A stretch of DNA of 64,000 nucleotides. It comes from an uncultured Collinsella sp. (lineage in GTDB: Bacteria; Actinomycetota; Coriobacteriia; Coriobacteriales; Coriobacteriaceae). The notes below the pieces were generated by a model. That model was not told the origin of the DNA. It searched no databases and worked only from the letters and a program-made list of their open reading frames with translations. Of the stretch, positions 9,428-18,379 are shown piece after piece (positions within the stretch are counted from its first letter, which is position 1; each line of letters opens with the position of its first letter). Position numbers and translations under genes: made by a program. The stretch is from assembly GCA_958353395.1 (NCBI GenBank), contig CATWSG010000004.1, positions 62,001 to 126,000 of the forward strand, in the 5' to 3' direction.

Positions 9428-9694
9428 TTAAGCGTTGATGCTGTTCACGAGCTTGGCAAGACCGGACTTGCGGTTGGAAGCCTGGTTCTTGTGGATAACA
9501 TGCTTGGCGGCAGCCATGTCGAGACGCTTGGTGACGGTCTTGAGGGCAGCCTGGGCCTTCTCGGCGTCGCCCTCGGCGACGGCGGACTGGACGTGCTTGG
9601 TCAGCGTCTTGAGCTCGGACTTGACAGCCTTGTTACGCATGCGAGCTGCCTCATTGGTGCGGATACGCTTCTTCTGAGACTTGATGTTTGCCAC
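9428..9694 (-). CDS. rpsT: 30S ribosomal protein S20
   Basis: Primary 16S rRNA-binding protein of the small subunit. The 88-residue, lysine- and arginine-rich helical protein begins ANIKSQKKRIRTNEAARMRN, the classic S20 start, after a GTG at 9694 preceded by AAAGGAA. The longer open frame upstream of this GTG is not supported. It has its own promoter (-10 at 9770-9775), a leader of about 70 nt and its own terminator, so it is probably a single-gene transcript. Confidence 0.96.
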   Translation of the reverse strand: MANIKSQKKRIRTNEAARMRNKAVKSELKTLTKHVQSAVAEGDAEKAQAALKTVTKRLDMAAAKHVIHKNQASNRKSGLAKLVNSINA

Positions 9695-9769
9695 TTCTGG
9701 AGTTCCTTTCGAGTTCCTTGCAAAAAATGTATGACACCTCTGAGACACGGTGAGGTCATGCAAGCGCCT

Positions 9770-9778
9770 ACTATAGCA
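9770..9778 (-). promoter_or_regulatory. Extended -10 promoter of rpsT
   Basis: Minus-strand TGCTATAGT is an extended -10 element about 75 bases before the rpsT GTG. The identical nonamer precedes rpmB. No good -35 hexamer is visible at the usual distance. Confidence 0.6.
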
Positions 9779-9827
9779 CGCTCCCCCTCAAAGGGATAGA
9801 ACGAATTTGTCAAATAGGCAGGTATCA

Positions 9828-10790
9828 TCACGATTTTCTCAAGATGTTCGTAATCCAGAGCAAAAGCGCGGCCTCAGAATCAGCCGAACCCTTGAGCGCG
9901 AGCTCTACATCGACCGCCCCCTCGAGCGCCGCGACGAGCTCTGCCATCGAAAAGCGACGTGCCCAGGTCAAGTGATTCTTGACCTGCCAGGACTGGAGCT
10001 TGAGCGTTGCGGCCAGCTCACGACCCTGTCCGCGCGCATCGAGCGCCTTGGCGACGATAAGCTCGCGGATGCGGCCGCACAGCAACGTGTAAGTCCACAC
10101 GTAGCTCTTGGCGGGCAATAGATTGAAAAGCTCGAGCGAGCGTCGCATGTCACGTGCCGAGACCGCATTGAGAAAGTCCCAGGGTTGAACCTCGGCCGTA
10201 CGTACAATCCAGCGCTCAACGTCGGCAAGCTCAATCTGGGGCGCCTCGACCATCTGGGCAAGCTTAGCCAAGTCGTTATCGAGCATGCGAGTGTTCTCGC
10301 CCGAACGCGAGACGAGCTCCTCGGCGGCCGCCGTCGAGATCGACTTGCCGCGCTGCGTCGCCATCTGCTGCACGCGACGCGGTAGCTCCCAGCGCTTGGT
10401 GCCGGAGCAATCGATCACGGCCTTCTTATCGATCTTGGCGATCGCCTTATACAGGCGTGTGTTCTTGGCAAGCGAGTCGGCAATGATGAGGCAGACCGTC
10501 GTGGGGCTGGGACTCGCCAGATAGTCGACAAGCGGCTCCGAGACCGCCTTAGCAAGCTTTGAGCAGCCATCAAGGATTACCAAGCGAAACTCGCTGCCCA
10601 TCGGAAAGGTGTTAAGCGATCCGATAATGGACTCGATATCGGGGTCCTTGGTCATGTCGCGCTCGTCGAGGTTGAACTCGACCATTCCCGACTTTTCCAG
10701 ACGCGCCTTCATACGCGAGACGGCGTGATCGCGCTTGACGCCGTCGGTACCGACGATCAGATATGCCGGCAGCAGACCGGTTTCGGACAT
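9828..10790 (-). CDS. holA: DNA polymerase III delta subunit
   Basis: Clamp-loader subunit that opens the beta clamp. The 320-residue protein begins at an ATG (10790) with GGGAGGGGAG just upstream and reads LLPAYLIVGTDGVKRDHAV, the degenerate Walker-like start of DnaN-loading delta proteins. It continues with the RLVILDGCSKL strand and a helical collar domain at the C-terminus. The comEC-holA-rpsT order is common in Firmicutes and supports the call. Sequence conservation of this family is low, so identity rests on length, start motif and context. Confidence 0.9.
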   Translation of the reverse strand: MSETGLLPAYLIVGTDGVKRDHAVSRMKARLEKSGMVEFNLDERDMTKDPDIESIIGSLNTFPMGSEFRLVILDGCSKLAKAVSEPLVDYLASPSPTTVCLIIADSLAKNTRLYKAIAKIDKKAVIDCSGTKRWELPRRVQQMATQRGKSISTAAAEELVSRSGENTRMLDNDLAKLAQMVEAPQIELADVERWIVRTAEVQPWDFLNAVSARDMRRSLELFNLLPAKSYVWTYTLLCGRIRELIVAKALDARGQGRELAATLKLQSWQVKNHLTWARRFSMAELVAALEGAVDVELALKGSADSEAALLLWITNILRKS

Positions 10791-10868
10791 TACGCTCCCC
10801 TCCCGCAGGCCTTCGTATTCGTTCCGTGCCATTCTAGCCCAGGGGCCCACCACACGCCAACGACGTCG

Positions 10869-13172
10869 TCACGGTCGCTGGCATCGCATCGCAAAGCCCT
10901 TTGCGGTCGGGCTGATGGTGATATCACCGTGTTCGATGGTGCATGCGAACGCACCGCCCGCTTCCTGAACGGTATCGATGCAGGCATCCGACGGATGACC
11001 GTATCGATTCCCCTTGCCGGCGCTCGCGAGGGAAAGCTCGGGTCTCAGGACGTCCAGCAACTCACCATCGACTGAAACCTTGGAGCCGTGATGCCCAAGT
11101 TTAAGGACATCGATATCCCCCACCTCCTGCACGAATTCCCGTTCTTGGTCGAGCTCGGCATCACCAGTGAGGAGCATACGCAGGCTCTTGCCTTCCTGAA
11201 CATAAGAGAGTAGCAGGACAAGCGAGTCCTCATTTCCCTCGCCATCTACGGACTCGAACGGCCACATCACGCGGGCACAAAATGAGCCGATGTCGACCGT
11301 ATCCCCACGGCGCACCTGCCGATACTCAACGCCAGGTCGATTCAATACCTCGGCAGGAGCATCCTCCAACGCATCCGCCGCCACGGCAATCGTTCCGACC
11401 GAAAACTGTTCGAGCACGGCAGGTAGACCACCCCAGTGATCCTCATCCCAATGCGTCACAAAGACGGCATCGATATGGTGCACGTTATTGCGAACCAACG
11501 CCGCTACCACGCGCCCATCGAGCCCGCAGTCGACGAGTGCTAATGCGTCGCCCTGGCGGATAAGAATCGCATCCGCCTGGCCCACATCGAGCACCGTCAC
11601 CGAAGGCGGAGCGAATCGATCCCAGTAGACGTACGGAATCGCAGCCAAGAGCACCAGGCATGCAAGCCCCACCGCCATAGGACGTGCACGGGGACGCGGC
11701 CACCAGACCAACAGAACCGCCAGCAAACACGGCACTAGGTAAATCCACATGCTTTCGGGCGGCACACTCACAGATGCACCAGGCACGGCGGCAAACAGCT
11801 GCTCGAAGAACAGCGCGCAACGGGCGGCAATCATGGGCACAACGAGCGCCCAAGTCCGCAACGGTCCCACGAGCGAAAAGGGAACCAGCACGATGGACAC
11901 AGCAAGCAGTACGCTCACCACCGGACCGATGACCGCATTTGCCAACGGAGCAATGAGCGAGAACGTACCGAAGGCGGGAATGGTAATGGGAAGAGTCGCC
12001 AGTTGCGAGCACAGCGTGACGGAAAGCATGCTGGCAACGCCCGATGGCACACCCAGCTCACCCAAAGCGTAGGTCGCATAGGGGCAAAAGCACAGAATGG
12101 CAAAGACGCTGGCACATGAAAGCTGAAAGCCCATATCGAACAGCACCGTCGGTCGCAGTAGCACAAAGATGGACATGGTTACGAAGAGTGCCGATGCGCC
12201 GTGCCGGCGACGCTCCGCGCCGTTTACGACAAGCGTCGCGAACACCATGCAGCACGCGCGCACGGCCGAGGGAGACGCGCCCGTAAAGGCAGCGTAGCCC
12301 ATAAGCGTTATCGCCAATATCGCCCGGTGAAGACCACGTGAGCACCGAGTCTTTTGCAATACACCCTCGATTACAAACCCCACGATAGCCAAATGGCTGC
12401 CCGAGACGGCGATAAGATGCGCCGTTCCCGTCACCGAAAACCAGTCGCCCGCCGGCTGGGCGCGCAGCTCGGCCGAACGACCGCAGATGACACCGGCTAT
12501 GAGCGCACGCGCCGGGTCGGTCGCAGGCGCGATGGACGCAAGCAGCCCATTTCGCAGCCGAAGCAGCGGCCCCGGAGAGCACTCGTCGACCGACACAATC
12601 CGAACGGCTTGAACCTTGCGCACCTCGCCTCGGAGCACGCGCGATCGTCCATATGCATCGTTCTCAAAACGTGAAACGCGACCGATAACACGCGCGTGCG
12701 CCCCGACCTTGAGCTCGAGGTCGCACGATAGGCGAACCGTTGCCAAGTTCTTACCGTCCGCACGTGCCTCGCAGGTATAGGAATACACGTCGTCGTTTAT
12801 GGATGGATCGCCCTGCACGACAAACTCGAGGCCGCTTGCCGCTCGAGCGTCGAGCGCCTTCGAGGCGTTGAGCGCGCCCGCAGCCCACCACGCCGAGACG
12901 ACCGCTCCCGCCACGAGACCGACGGACGCGGCATACAGCCACCGCTTCCAAGGAGCAAGCGGTGCACAAAATTGAGCCAGCACAACGAATACCGCCGCCG
13001 CAACGGGAATGGCCCATAGCAGCCCGACCGCCGGCGCCTGCTCCCTCAGCAGCACATCAGCGGCCACGTTGAGCACCAAGGCGCAGCTCATGCACACGCC
13101 GGCACACAGGGCCATCGTCCACGGCATCAGGGGCCGCGGAGGCATCACATGCTCGCGCTCGGTCGCACTCAT
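10869..13172 (-). CDS. comEC: DNA internalisation channel ComEC/Rec2
   Basis: Inner-membrane channel for transformation DNA. The 767 residues comprise N-terminal membrane helices with a DUF4131-like soluble part (about 100-190), the Competence domain with SGSHLAIVGF and multiple helices (about 230-500), and a C-terminal metallo-beta-lactamase domain. That domain carries THWDEDHWGG, LTGDAE and LGHHGSK, the metal ligands expected of an active nuclease domain. The ATG at 13172 overlaps the comEA stop as ATGA; no separate ribosome-binding site is obvious. It has no visible truncation and is probably functional. Confidence 0.95.
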   Translation of the reverse strand: MSATEREHVMPPRPLMPWTMALCAGVCMSCALVLNVAADVLLREQAPAVGLLWAIPVAAAVFVVLAQFCAPLAPWKRWLYAASVGLVAGAVVSAWWAAGALNASKALDARAASGLEFVVQGDPSINDDVYSYTCEARADGKNLATVRLSCDLELKVGAHARVIGRVSRFENDAYGRSRVLRGEVRKVQAVRIVSVDECSPGPLLRLRNGLLASIAPATDPARALIAGVICGRSAELRAQPAGDWFSVTGTAHLIAVSGSHLAIVGFVIEGVLQKTRCSRGLHRAILAITLMGYAAFTGASPSAVRACCMVFATLVVNGAERRRHGASALFVTMSIFVLLRPTVLFDMGFQLSCASVFAILCFCPYATYALGELGVPSGVASMLSVTLCSQLATLPITIPAFGTFSLIAPLANAVIGPVVSVLLAVSIVLVPFSLVGPLRTWALVVPMIAARCALFFEQLFAAVPGASVSVPPESMWIYLVPCLLAVLLVWWPRPRARPMAVGLACLVLLAAIPYVYWDRFAPPSVTVLDVGQADAILIRQGDALALVDCGLDGRVVAALVRNNVHHIDAVFVTHWDEDHWGGLPAVLEQFSVGTIAVAADALEDAPAEVLNRPGVEYRQVRRGDTVDIGSFCARVMWPFESVDGEGNEDSLVLLLSYVQEGKSLRMLLTGDAELDQEREFVQEVGDIDVLKLGHHGSKVSVDGELLDVLRPELSLASAGKGNRYGHPSDACIDTVQEAGGAFACTIEHGDITISPTAKGFAMRCQRP

Positions 13173-13882
13173 ACGCAGATGCAATCTTTGATTTTGGCAA
13201 GCTTCTTCTCGCCGATTCCCGACACACGCATCAGATCGTCAACCGAGGCAAAAGCACCGTTCTTTGTCCGCTCATCGATAATCGACTGCGCCATGGAGGG
13301 ACCGATGCCCGAGAGCGTCTGCAGCTCTGCCGCGCTTGCCGTATTGATGTTGACTAGGCCCGTTGCGCCACTCACGCCCAATGATGCGGAAGCCCCACCA
13401 TCAACACCGGCTTCCGCAATGGACGCCTGCTGCTCCCCCACCGTTGGAACGTGGATTTTTTGTCCATCAGTGACCTTGGATGCCCGGTTAAGCCCCGTAA
13501 CGTCTGCCTCGGGCGTAAGCCCGCCGGCGGCATCAATCGCCTGAGCCACCCGCGCGCCGTCCTTGAGACGATATACACCGGGCGACACAACGGCGCCGTC
13601 GACATCGACATAGACCTCTGCCGCGGCAGAAGCCTTAGCCGAAGAACCTTCGGATGTCTTTCCGCTCGAGGCATCACCGGATCCCGGCTCCACCAACGAG
13701 CCTGAACCGTCAGTGCGCTCAAACGACACGCCACCGGCACCGCCGCCAAGGTTCGCCATCGCCAGTCCACTCGCCATCGCAATGACGACCAGTATCGCCA
13801 TCACCACTGCCTTATGACCGAACAGCTTGTCCGCCAAGCGGTCCATCCGTTTGACTCGTTCGTGTTGTTCGCGCTGCGCCAT
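13169..13882 (-). CDS. comEA: Competence DNA receptor ComEA
   Basis: Membrane-anchored DNA-binding protein that hands DNA to ComEC. The 237 residues contain a short basic N-terminus, one membrane helix (about 25-45), a Gly/Ser linker, an SLBB domain (VYVDVDGAVVSPGVYRL) and two C-terminal helix-hairpin-helix motifs (LQTLSGIGPSMAQ and LMRVSGIGEKKL). GGGAGG lies seven bases before the ATG at 13882. It leads the comEA-comEC-holA transcript. The upstream region has a palindrome and repeats that could bind a regulator. Confidence 0.94.
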   Translation of the reverse strand: MAQREQHERVKRMDRLADKLFGHKAVVMAILVVIAMASGLAMANLGGGAGGVSFERTDGSGSLVEPGSGDASSGKTSEGSSAKASAAAEVYVDVDGAVVSPGVYRLKDGARVAQAIDAAGGLTPEADVTGLNRASKVTDGQKIHVPTVGEQQASIAEAGVDGGASASLGVSGATGLVNINTASAAELQTLSGIGPSMAQSIIDERTKNGAFASVDDLMRVSGIGEKKLAKIKDCICV

Positions 13883-13937
13883 AGCAAAACCTCCCAACAC
13901 CATCGTGTCAGGAAAGGAGCTCCACAACAGCCACGCT

Positions 13938-13980
13938 CCAAAACCGGTTTTAACGGTCAAACCAAAAACCGACCAAAACC
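13938..13980. promoter_or_regulatory. Palindrome and repeats upstream of comEA
   Basis: A perfect 12-bp palindrome AAAACCGGTTTT occupies 13940-13951, and the octamer CCAAAACC occurs at 13938-13945 and again at 13973-13980. The cluster lies 56-98 bases upstream of the comEA start. No clear -35/-10 pair was found here. An operator role is inference. Confidence 0.35.
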
Positions 13981-14054
13981 TTGCACAAATCTGTCCATTT
14001 ATTCAGGCACACGTCAGCAAATGAACACTTAGCCGCAAAATGCCCAGATAGCAA

Positions 14055-14082
14055 AAGGCCGACGATGCAGGCGCATCGTCGG
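14055..14082 (-). terminator. Intrinsic terminator after thiI
   Basis: A perfect 10-bp stem (14059-14068 with 14073-14082) and four-base loop are followed on the minus strand by a short TTTT run. It ends the mihF-gmk-rpoZ-thiI transcript. Confidence 0.7.
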
Positions 14083-14095
14083 TCTATGCACAAAT

Positions 14096-15340
14096 TTACT
14101 CGTGATCTTGGTAAATCTCACGCGGAGCAAGCTCCGAATGTTTGCGTTTTAAGGTCTTAGGGGCCTTATACGTGTTGCTGGAGAAGTCAATGTACTCGGT
14201 CTGCTTAAGCAGACGCTCGATCATCTCCTCGTGGTCGAACAGCTCCCAGGCCTCGTGCACGGCATCGAGTTTGGCGTGCGTCTCGGGACGACGCGGCATA
14301 AACAGCGTGCAGCAGTCGGGCGCCGCCTCGGTGGAAATATCGAACGTGCCGATCTCCTGAGCGCGCGCAATGATCTCCTGCTTGTCGGACCCGATGAGCG
14401 GACGGAACACGGGAATCTTCACGGCCTCGTTGACGGCCATGATATTCTCGAGCGTCTGGGAGGCAACCTGACCGAGCGACTCGCCGGTCACGATGGCCTT
14501 GGCGCCCTCGATATGCGCGATACGCTCGGCAACCGAATACATGATGAGGCGATACATGATCACGCGCAGGTTGCTGGGACAGGTGACCGAAATCTCACGC
14601 TGGCAGTCGCCAAACGGCACCACGTACAGGCGGCCGATCTGGACACCCGGCTCAAGCGCACGAATGATGTCCTGCACCAAATACTCGCTCGTGTCGGGCG
14701 TCTGCGGACGACCTGAGAAATGTACCGGCACGCACACCGCGCCGCGACGCGCGAGCATCCAGGTTGCCACCGGAGAATCAATACCCGACGACAGCAGCGT
14801 CACGACCTTGCCGGCAGAACCCACCGGCAGACCGCCCACGCCGCGCTCGGAGCGCGCGTACACATAAACGCTACCCTGGACCACCAGTACGTGCACCATC
14901 GCATCGGGGTCGTGCATTTGAACCTTTTTATCGGGGAAGGCCTCGCACAGCACCTCGCCCACCTGACGATTGATGTCAATCGAGGTGAGCTCATAATCGG
15001 TATTGGAGCGCTTGGCGTGCACCTTAAACGAATCGAAGGAACCAAACTCGCGCAGCGCCTTCACGGCGGCGGCACAGTACTCCTGAGGGTCGCGATTGGT
15101 GTGATACGCCAAAGACACACGAGCAACGCCGGGAACGGTGCGAATGACACGCGCCGCCTCGTCGGCCTGATGCTCGTTAAAGGTCACGAGGATATAACCG
15201 GAAATTCGAGACACGGCATTCACGGAAAAGGCGGCCAAGGCCGCCTTGATGTTATCCATGAGGATATGCTCAAAATGTGCGCGGTTCTTACCCTTCAGTC
15301 CAACCTCGTGATAGTGGACCAGGCAGACGCGAGCCGCCAT
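14096..15340 (-). CDS. thiI: tRNA 4-thiouridine synthase ThiI
   Basis: Sulfurtransferase for s4U8 in tRNA and, in some species, thiazole formation. The 414 residues include an N-terminal ferredoxin-like/THUMP region (about 1-165) and a PP-loop adenylating domain with LLSSGIDSPVATWM. The C-terminal rhodanese domain of the E. coli enzyme is absent, as in Bacillus-type ThiI. The ATG at 15340 directly abuts the rpoZ stop. Last gene of its transcript, with a terminator 14 bases downstream. Confidence 0.93.
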   Translation of the reverse strand: MAARVCLVHYHEVGLKGKNRAHFEHILMDNIKAALAAFSVNAVSRISGYILVTFNEHQADEAARVIRTVPGVARVSLAYHTNRDPQEYCAAAVKALREFGSFDSFKVHAKRSNTDYELTSIDINRQVGEVLCEAFPDKKVQMHDPDAMVHVLVVQGSVYVYARSERGVGGLPVGSAGKVVTLLSSGIDSPVATWMLARRGAVCVPVHFSGRPQTPDTSEYLVQDIIRALEPGVQIGRLYVVPFGDCQREISVTCPSNLRVIMYRLIMYSVAERIAHIEGAKAIVTGESLGQVASQTLENIMAVNEAVKIPVFRPLIGSDKQEIIARAQEIGTFDISTEAAPDCCTLFMPRRPETHAKLDAVHEAWELFDHEEMIERLLKQTEYIDFSSNTYKAPKTLKRKHSELAPREIYQDHE

Positions 15341-15622
15341 TTAGGCTTCAGCAACCTTGTGGCCGAGCGCCTTCTCGTAACGGGCCTCGTCGTAAGAGAT
15401 GTCGCCGTCGACAATCTCGTCCATAGCCATCGAAATGGTATCGGCACCGGAAAGCCCGATGGTGATGTCATCGACATCCTGGACGGCAAGCACGCGGTTG
15501 TGCTGGCCACGCAGCATGCTGTTAATATCGCAGGCGCGCTTGGAGGCAAGCGAAGCGAGCAGGAAGCGGTTGTGATCGGTCTTCTCCAGAAGATCGTCAA
15601 TGCAAGGCTTTACAACGGACAC
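15341..15622 (-). CDS. rpoZ: RNA polymerase omega subunit
   Basis: Small assembly subunit that clamps beta-prime. The 93 residues contain the omega core: an N-terminal helix, NRFLLASLASKRACDI (matching the usual YxLVxxxAKRAR pattern) and a C-terminal YEKALGHKVAEA. The start is a GTG at 15622 with GAGG close by and AAAGGA further upstream. Position directly after gmk is the standard gmk-rpoZ pair. Confidence 0.92.
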   Translation of the reverse strand: MSVVKPCIDDLLEKTDHNRFLLASLASKRACDINSMLRGQHNRVLAVQDVDDITIGLSGADTISMAMDEIVDGDISYDEARYEKALGHKVAEA

Positions 15623-15627
15623 GGACC

Positions 15628-16197
15628 TCAGATCCTTTCATGCATATCGAGAACGCGAACGAGCTCATCGGTCGCGCGGTCGAGATCGTCATTAACCACG
15701 ACGTCGTCGTAGCGGTCGGCAAGAGCAAGCTCATCGGCGGCGTTTGCCATACGCAGCTCAATCGTCTCGGGCGTCTCGGTACCGCGACCGACTAGACGCT
15801 CGCGGAGTACCTCAAGCGAAGGCGGCTTGATAAAGATCAGCACGGCCTCGGGAAAACGTTCCTTCACCTGCAGGGCGCCCTGGACATCGATCTCCAAAAT
15901 CAGAGACGCGCCCGAGGCGAGCTTGGATGTGACCTCGCTCACCAACGTGCCGTAGCAGTTACCGTGGACCTCGGCCCACTCAACAAACTCACCGTTTGCC
16001 ACGCGGCGGTCGAACTCCTCGCGCGTCAGAAAAAAGTAGTTGACGCCGTCGACCTCACCTTTTCGTGGTGCTCGCGTGGTAGCCGAAACCGTCAGGCCCA
16101 GGTTCGAGCGGCGCTCGCGCACACGAGTGACGAGCGTACCCTTGCCTGCGCCTGACGGTCCAGAAATCACAAAGAGCTTGGAATCCTGAGCGCTCAC
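15628..16197 (-). CDS. gmk: Guanylate kinase
   Basis: Phosphorylates GMP to GDP using ATP. The 189-residue protein opens with LFVISGPSGAGKGTL (P-loop), followed by the GMP-binding TRAPRKGEVDGVNYFF and the VQGALQVK segment, all typical. Translation begins at a GTG (16197) immediately after the mihF stop codon, so coupling to mihF is likely. Complete, with no unusual features. Confidence 0.97.
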   Translation of the reverse strand: MSAQDSKLFVISGPSGAGKGTLVTRVRERRSNLGLTVSATTRAPRKGEVDGVNYFFLTREEFDRRVANGEFVEWAEVHGNCYGTLVSEVTSKLASGASLILEIDVQGALQVKERFPEAVLIFIKPPSLEVLRERLVGRGTETPETIELRMANAADELALADRYDDVVVNDDLDRATDELVRVLDMHERI

Positions 16198-16506
16198 TTA
16201 TTTGGTCAGCTGCTCGAGGAGCTGCTCGCGCTGACGGACGCCGAGGCCCTGGACGCGACGGGTAGCGGAGATACCGAGCTCCTCCATGATCTTGGCGGCC
16301 TTGGCCTTGCCATAACCAGGGAGAGACTCGATGAGGGTGGAAACCTTCATGCGGGAAGCGATGGGGTCATCGGAGTTGAGCACGGACTCGAGGGACTTCT
16401 CGCCCTTCTTGATCTGCTCGCGAAGCTCAGCGCGGGCGTGACGTGCGGCAGCAGCCTTCTCAAGAGCCTGCTTGCGCTGCTCATCGGTAAGCTGAGGGAG
16501 TGCCAT
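16198..16506 (-). CDS. mihF: Actinobacterial integration host factor MihF
   Basis: Small DNA-binding, nucleoid-associated protein of the mIHF type, unrelated in fold to E. coli IHF. The 102 residues start ALPQLTDEQRKQALEKA and contain the helix-two-turn-helix region LIESLPGYGKAKAAKIMEEL followed by RVQGLGVRQ, the hallmark of the family. GGAGG lies five bases before the ATG at 16506. The mihF-gmk-rpoZ cluster is an actinobacterial arrangement and is one of the best taxonomic clues in the window. Confidence 0.93.
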   Translation of the reverse strand: MALPQLTDEQRKQALEKAAAARHARAELREQIKKGEKSLESVLNSDDPIASRMKVSTLIESLPGYGKAKAAKIMEELGISATRRVQGLGVRQREQLLEQLTK

Positions 16507-16594
16507 TCGAACCTCCAAATAGTTGGGTTATATCTGATTCAATAATTGGCATTTTAGCACGTAGAACGTACAAAATGCCCAATCGCGGCTCCAT

Positions 16595-16623
16595 AGGTTA
16601 GACGATACCCGCAAAAAGTGCAA
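16595..16623 (-). promoter_or_regulatory. Putative promoter of mihF-gmk-rpoZ-thiI
   Basis: Minus-strand TTGCAC (16623-16618) and TAACCT (16600-16595) are spaced by 17 bases. A transcript would carry a leader of about 80 nt before mihF. Confidence 0.45.
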
Positions 16624-16642
16624 TATACTGCGCCCAAAGTTA

Positions 16643-16700
16643 AGCCCCTGGCCTGCGATTCCACACAAAGGATGGGAAAGTTTACGCAGGCACAGGGGCT
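16643..16700 (-). terminator. Long hairpin between pyrF and mihF
   Basis: Arms 16643-16657 and 16685-16700 form a 15-bp stem with one bulge, and the loop can form an inner helix. The tract after it on the minus strand is only moderately U-rich. It probably terminates the pyr operon, though a structured RNA role is not excluded. Confidence 0.55.
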
Positions 16701-16745
16701 ATTTTGTGCTAATAAGACCCAAAAGTGGTGACTTAGGGGAATCTT

Positions 16746-17462
16746 TTACGCGACGTTTTCAACCAGCTCGGCGACGATGGCGTCAAAGGCGGCAACCGGA
16801 TCGTCGGCACCGGTGATGGGACGGCCCACCACAATGTGGCTTGCGCCACGCTCGATAGCCTGGGAAGGCGTCGCCACGCGGGACTGGTCACCAAGGGCGG
16901 CACCCACCGGACGCACACCCGGAGTCACGATCAGAGCATCAGGACCCAGCAGTTCACGCATGTCGTGAGCCTCCATCGGCGAGCACACGATGCCATCGAT
17001 GCCGTTGGCCTGAGCGAGCTTTGCCAGGCGGGCGGCCTCCTCGGCCACGGGCGACTCGACGCCGATCTCGCTCAAGGCATCCTGATTCATGCTCGTGAGC
17101 ACGGTGATGGCGACGAGCTTGGCGCGGTCCTCGCGCGCCTCCTCGGCACCCTCGCGGCAGGCAGCGAGCATGGCGCCCGAACCCAAGCCGTGAACCGAGA
17201 GCAGGTCGGCACCGGCAAGCGAGGCCGAACGGGCGGCACCGCGAACCTGATGCGGAATATCATGGAACTTAAGGTCAAGGAAGACCTTAAAGCCCAGGTC
17301 CTTAAAGGTCTTGACGATCTCGGGGCCCTCAGCGTAATAGAGCGTCATACCAACCTTAAGCCAGGCGGCATGGCCCGAAAGCTCGTGGGCGAGCTCGAGC
17401 GCACGCTCACGATCGCAGTCGAGGGCGACGATTACGCGGTCGCGGGCATCGGTCTCTAGCAT
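16746..17462 (-). CDS. pyrF: Orotidine 5'-phosphate decarboxylase
   Basis: Last step of UMP synthesis, OMP to UMP plus CO2. The 238-residue TIM barrel shows RVIVALDCD at the start, the catalytic tetrad segment FLDLKFHDIPHQV, and the phosphate-gripping VTPGVRP and VVGRPIT motifs. This is the short class I form. The ATG at 17462 overlaps the end of pyrD by seven bases. Last gene of the pyr operon. Confidence 0.97.
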   Translation of the reverse strand: MLETDARDRVIVALDCDRERALELAHELSGHAAWLKVGMTLYYAEGPEIVKTFKDLGFKVFLDLKFHDIPHQVRGAARSASLAGADLLSVHGLGSGAMLAACREGAEEAREDRAKLVAITVLTSMNQDALSEIGVESPVAEEAARLAKLAQANGIDGIVCSPMEAHDMRELLGPDALIVTPGVRPVGAALGDQSRVATPSQAIERGASHIVVGRPITGADDPVAAFDAIVAELVENVA

Positions 17463-18379
17463 TCGAAAGCACCTACCAGCTCGTTGATGTCCTTTACGCC
17501 CTGGGACTCGGCCCAGGCCTCGAGCTCATGCGCGATCTTGAGCGAAGCGCACGGATCGACGAAGTTGGCCATGCCGACCGACACGCAGGTGGCGCCGGCC
17601 AGGATAAACTCAGCCGCATCCTCGCCGGTCATGACACCGCCGACACCGTTGATGGGGATATCGACGGCCTGGGCAACCTCCCAGACCATGCGCACGGCGA
17701 TGTGGTGGCACAGCGGGCCCGAAAGGCCGCCCTTGGGCTTGGCCACGCGGGACTTGCGGGTATGGACGTCGATGGCCATGCCCTGAATGGAGTTGATGAC
17801 CGAAAGGCCGTCGGCGCCGGCAGCCTCGAGGGCCTTGGCAATCTCGGCGACGTTGACCGGCGCCATCTTCACGAACAGCGGCTTATCGGTCACCTTGCGG
17901 CAGGCAGCCATAACGGAAGAGGCGCCCTCGGGCGTAGAGCCCATGGCGGCACCGCCGGCGGCGATGTTGGGGCAGCTCACGTTGATCTCGTAGCCGGCAG
18001 CCCAGGGGCATAGCTCGACATACATCTCGAGCGCGCGCACAAACTCGTCAACGGAGTGGCCGGCAACCTGACAGATGACCTGGCAACCGTCCTTGGACAG
18101 TTGCTCGAGCCACGGGCCGGACTCGCGGGCAAAGGCGGCCACGCCGGGGTTCTGAAGGCCCACGGAGTTGATCATACCGCCGGGGATCTCGGCCATGCGG
18201 GGCGCGGGGTTGCCGGGCCAGGGCTCGGCTGCGCAACCCTTGGTGGTGATGGCGCCCAGCTGGGAAACATCAAAGAAGTTCTGGAACTGCCAACCGTAGC
18301 CAAAGGTACCGGCTGCGGTGTTGATGGGGTTCTGCATCTTGACGCCGCCGAAATCGACGGCCATGTTCACGGTACCCAC
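17456..18379 (-). CDS. pyrD: Dihydroorotate dehydrogenase B, catalytic subunit
   Basis: FMN enzyme oxidising dihydroorotate to orotate with electrons passed to PyrK. Features of the class 1B type are NTAAGTFGYG, GMINSVGLQNPG, the catalytic-loop VSCPN and the phosphate site GVGGV. The GTG at 18379 overlaps the pyrK TAG by one base (TAGTG) and gives 307 residues; a GTG at 18370 or ATG at 18364 are alternatives. Its pairing with pyrK shows a heterotetrameric, NAD-linked enzyme. Confidence 0.94.
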   Translation of the reverse strand: MGTVNMAVDFGGVKMQNPINTAAGTFGYGWQFQNFFDVSQLGAITTKGCAAEPWPGNPAPRMAEIPGGMINSVGLQNPGVAAFARESGPWLEQLSKDGCQVICQVAGHSVDEFVRALEMYVELCPWAAGYEINVSCPNIAAGGAAMGSTPEGASSVMAACRKVTDKPLFVKMAPVNVAEIAKALEAAGADGLSVINSIQGMAIDVHTRKSRVAKPKGGLSGPLCHHIAVRMVWEVAQAVDIPINGVGGVMTGEDAAEFILAGATCVSVGMANFVDPCASLKIAHELEAWAESQGVKDINELVGAFEC

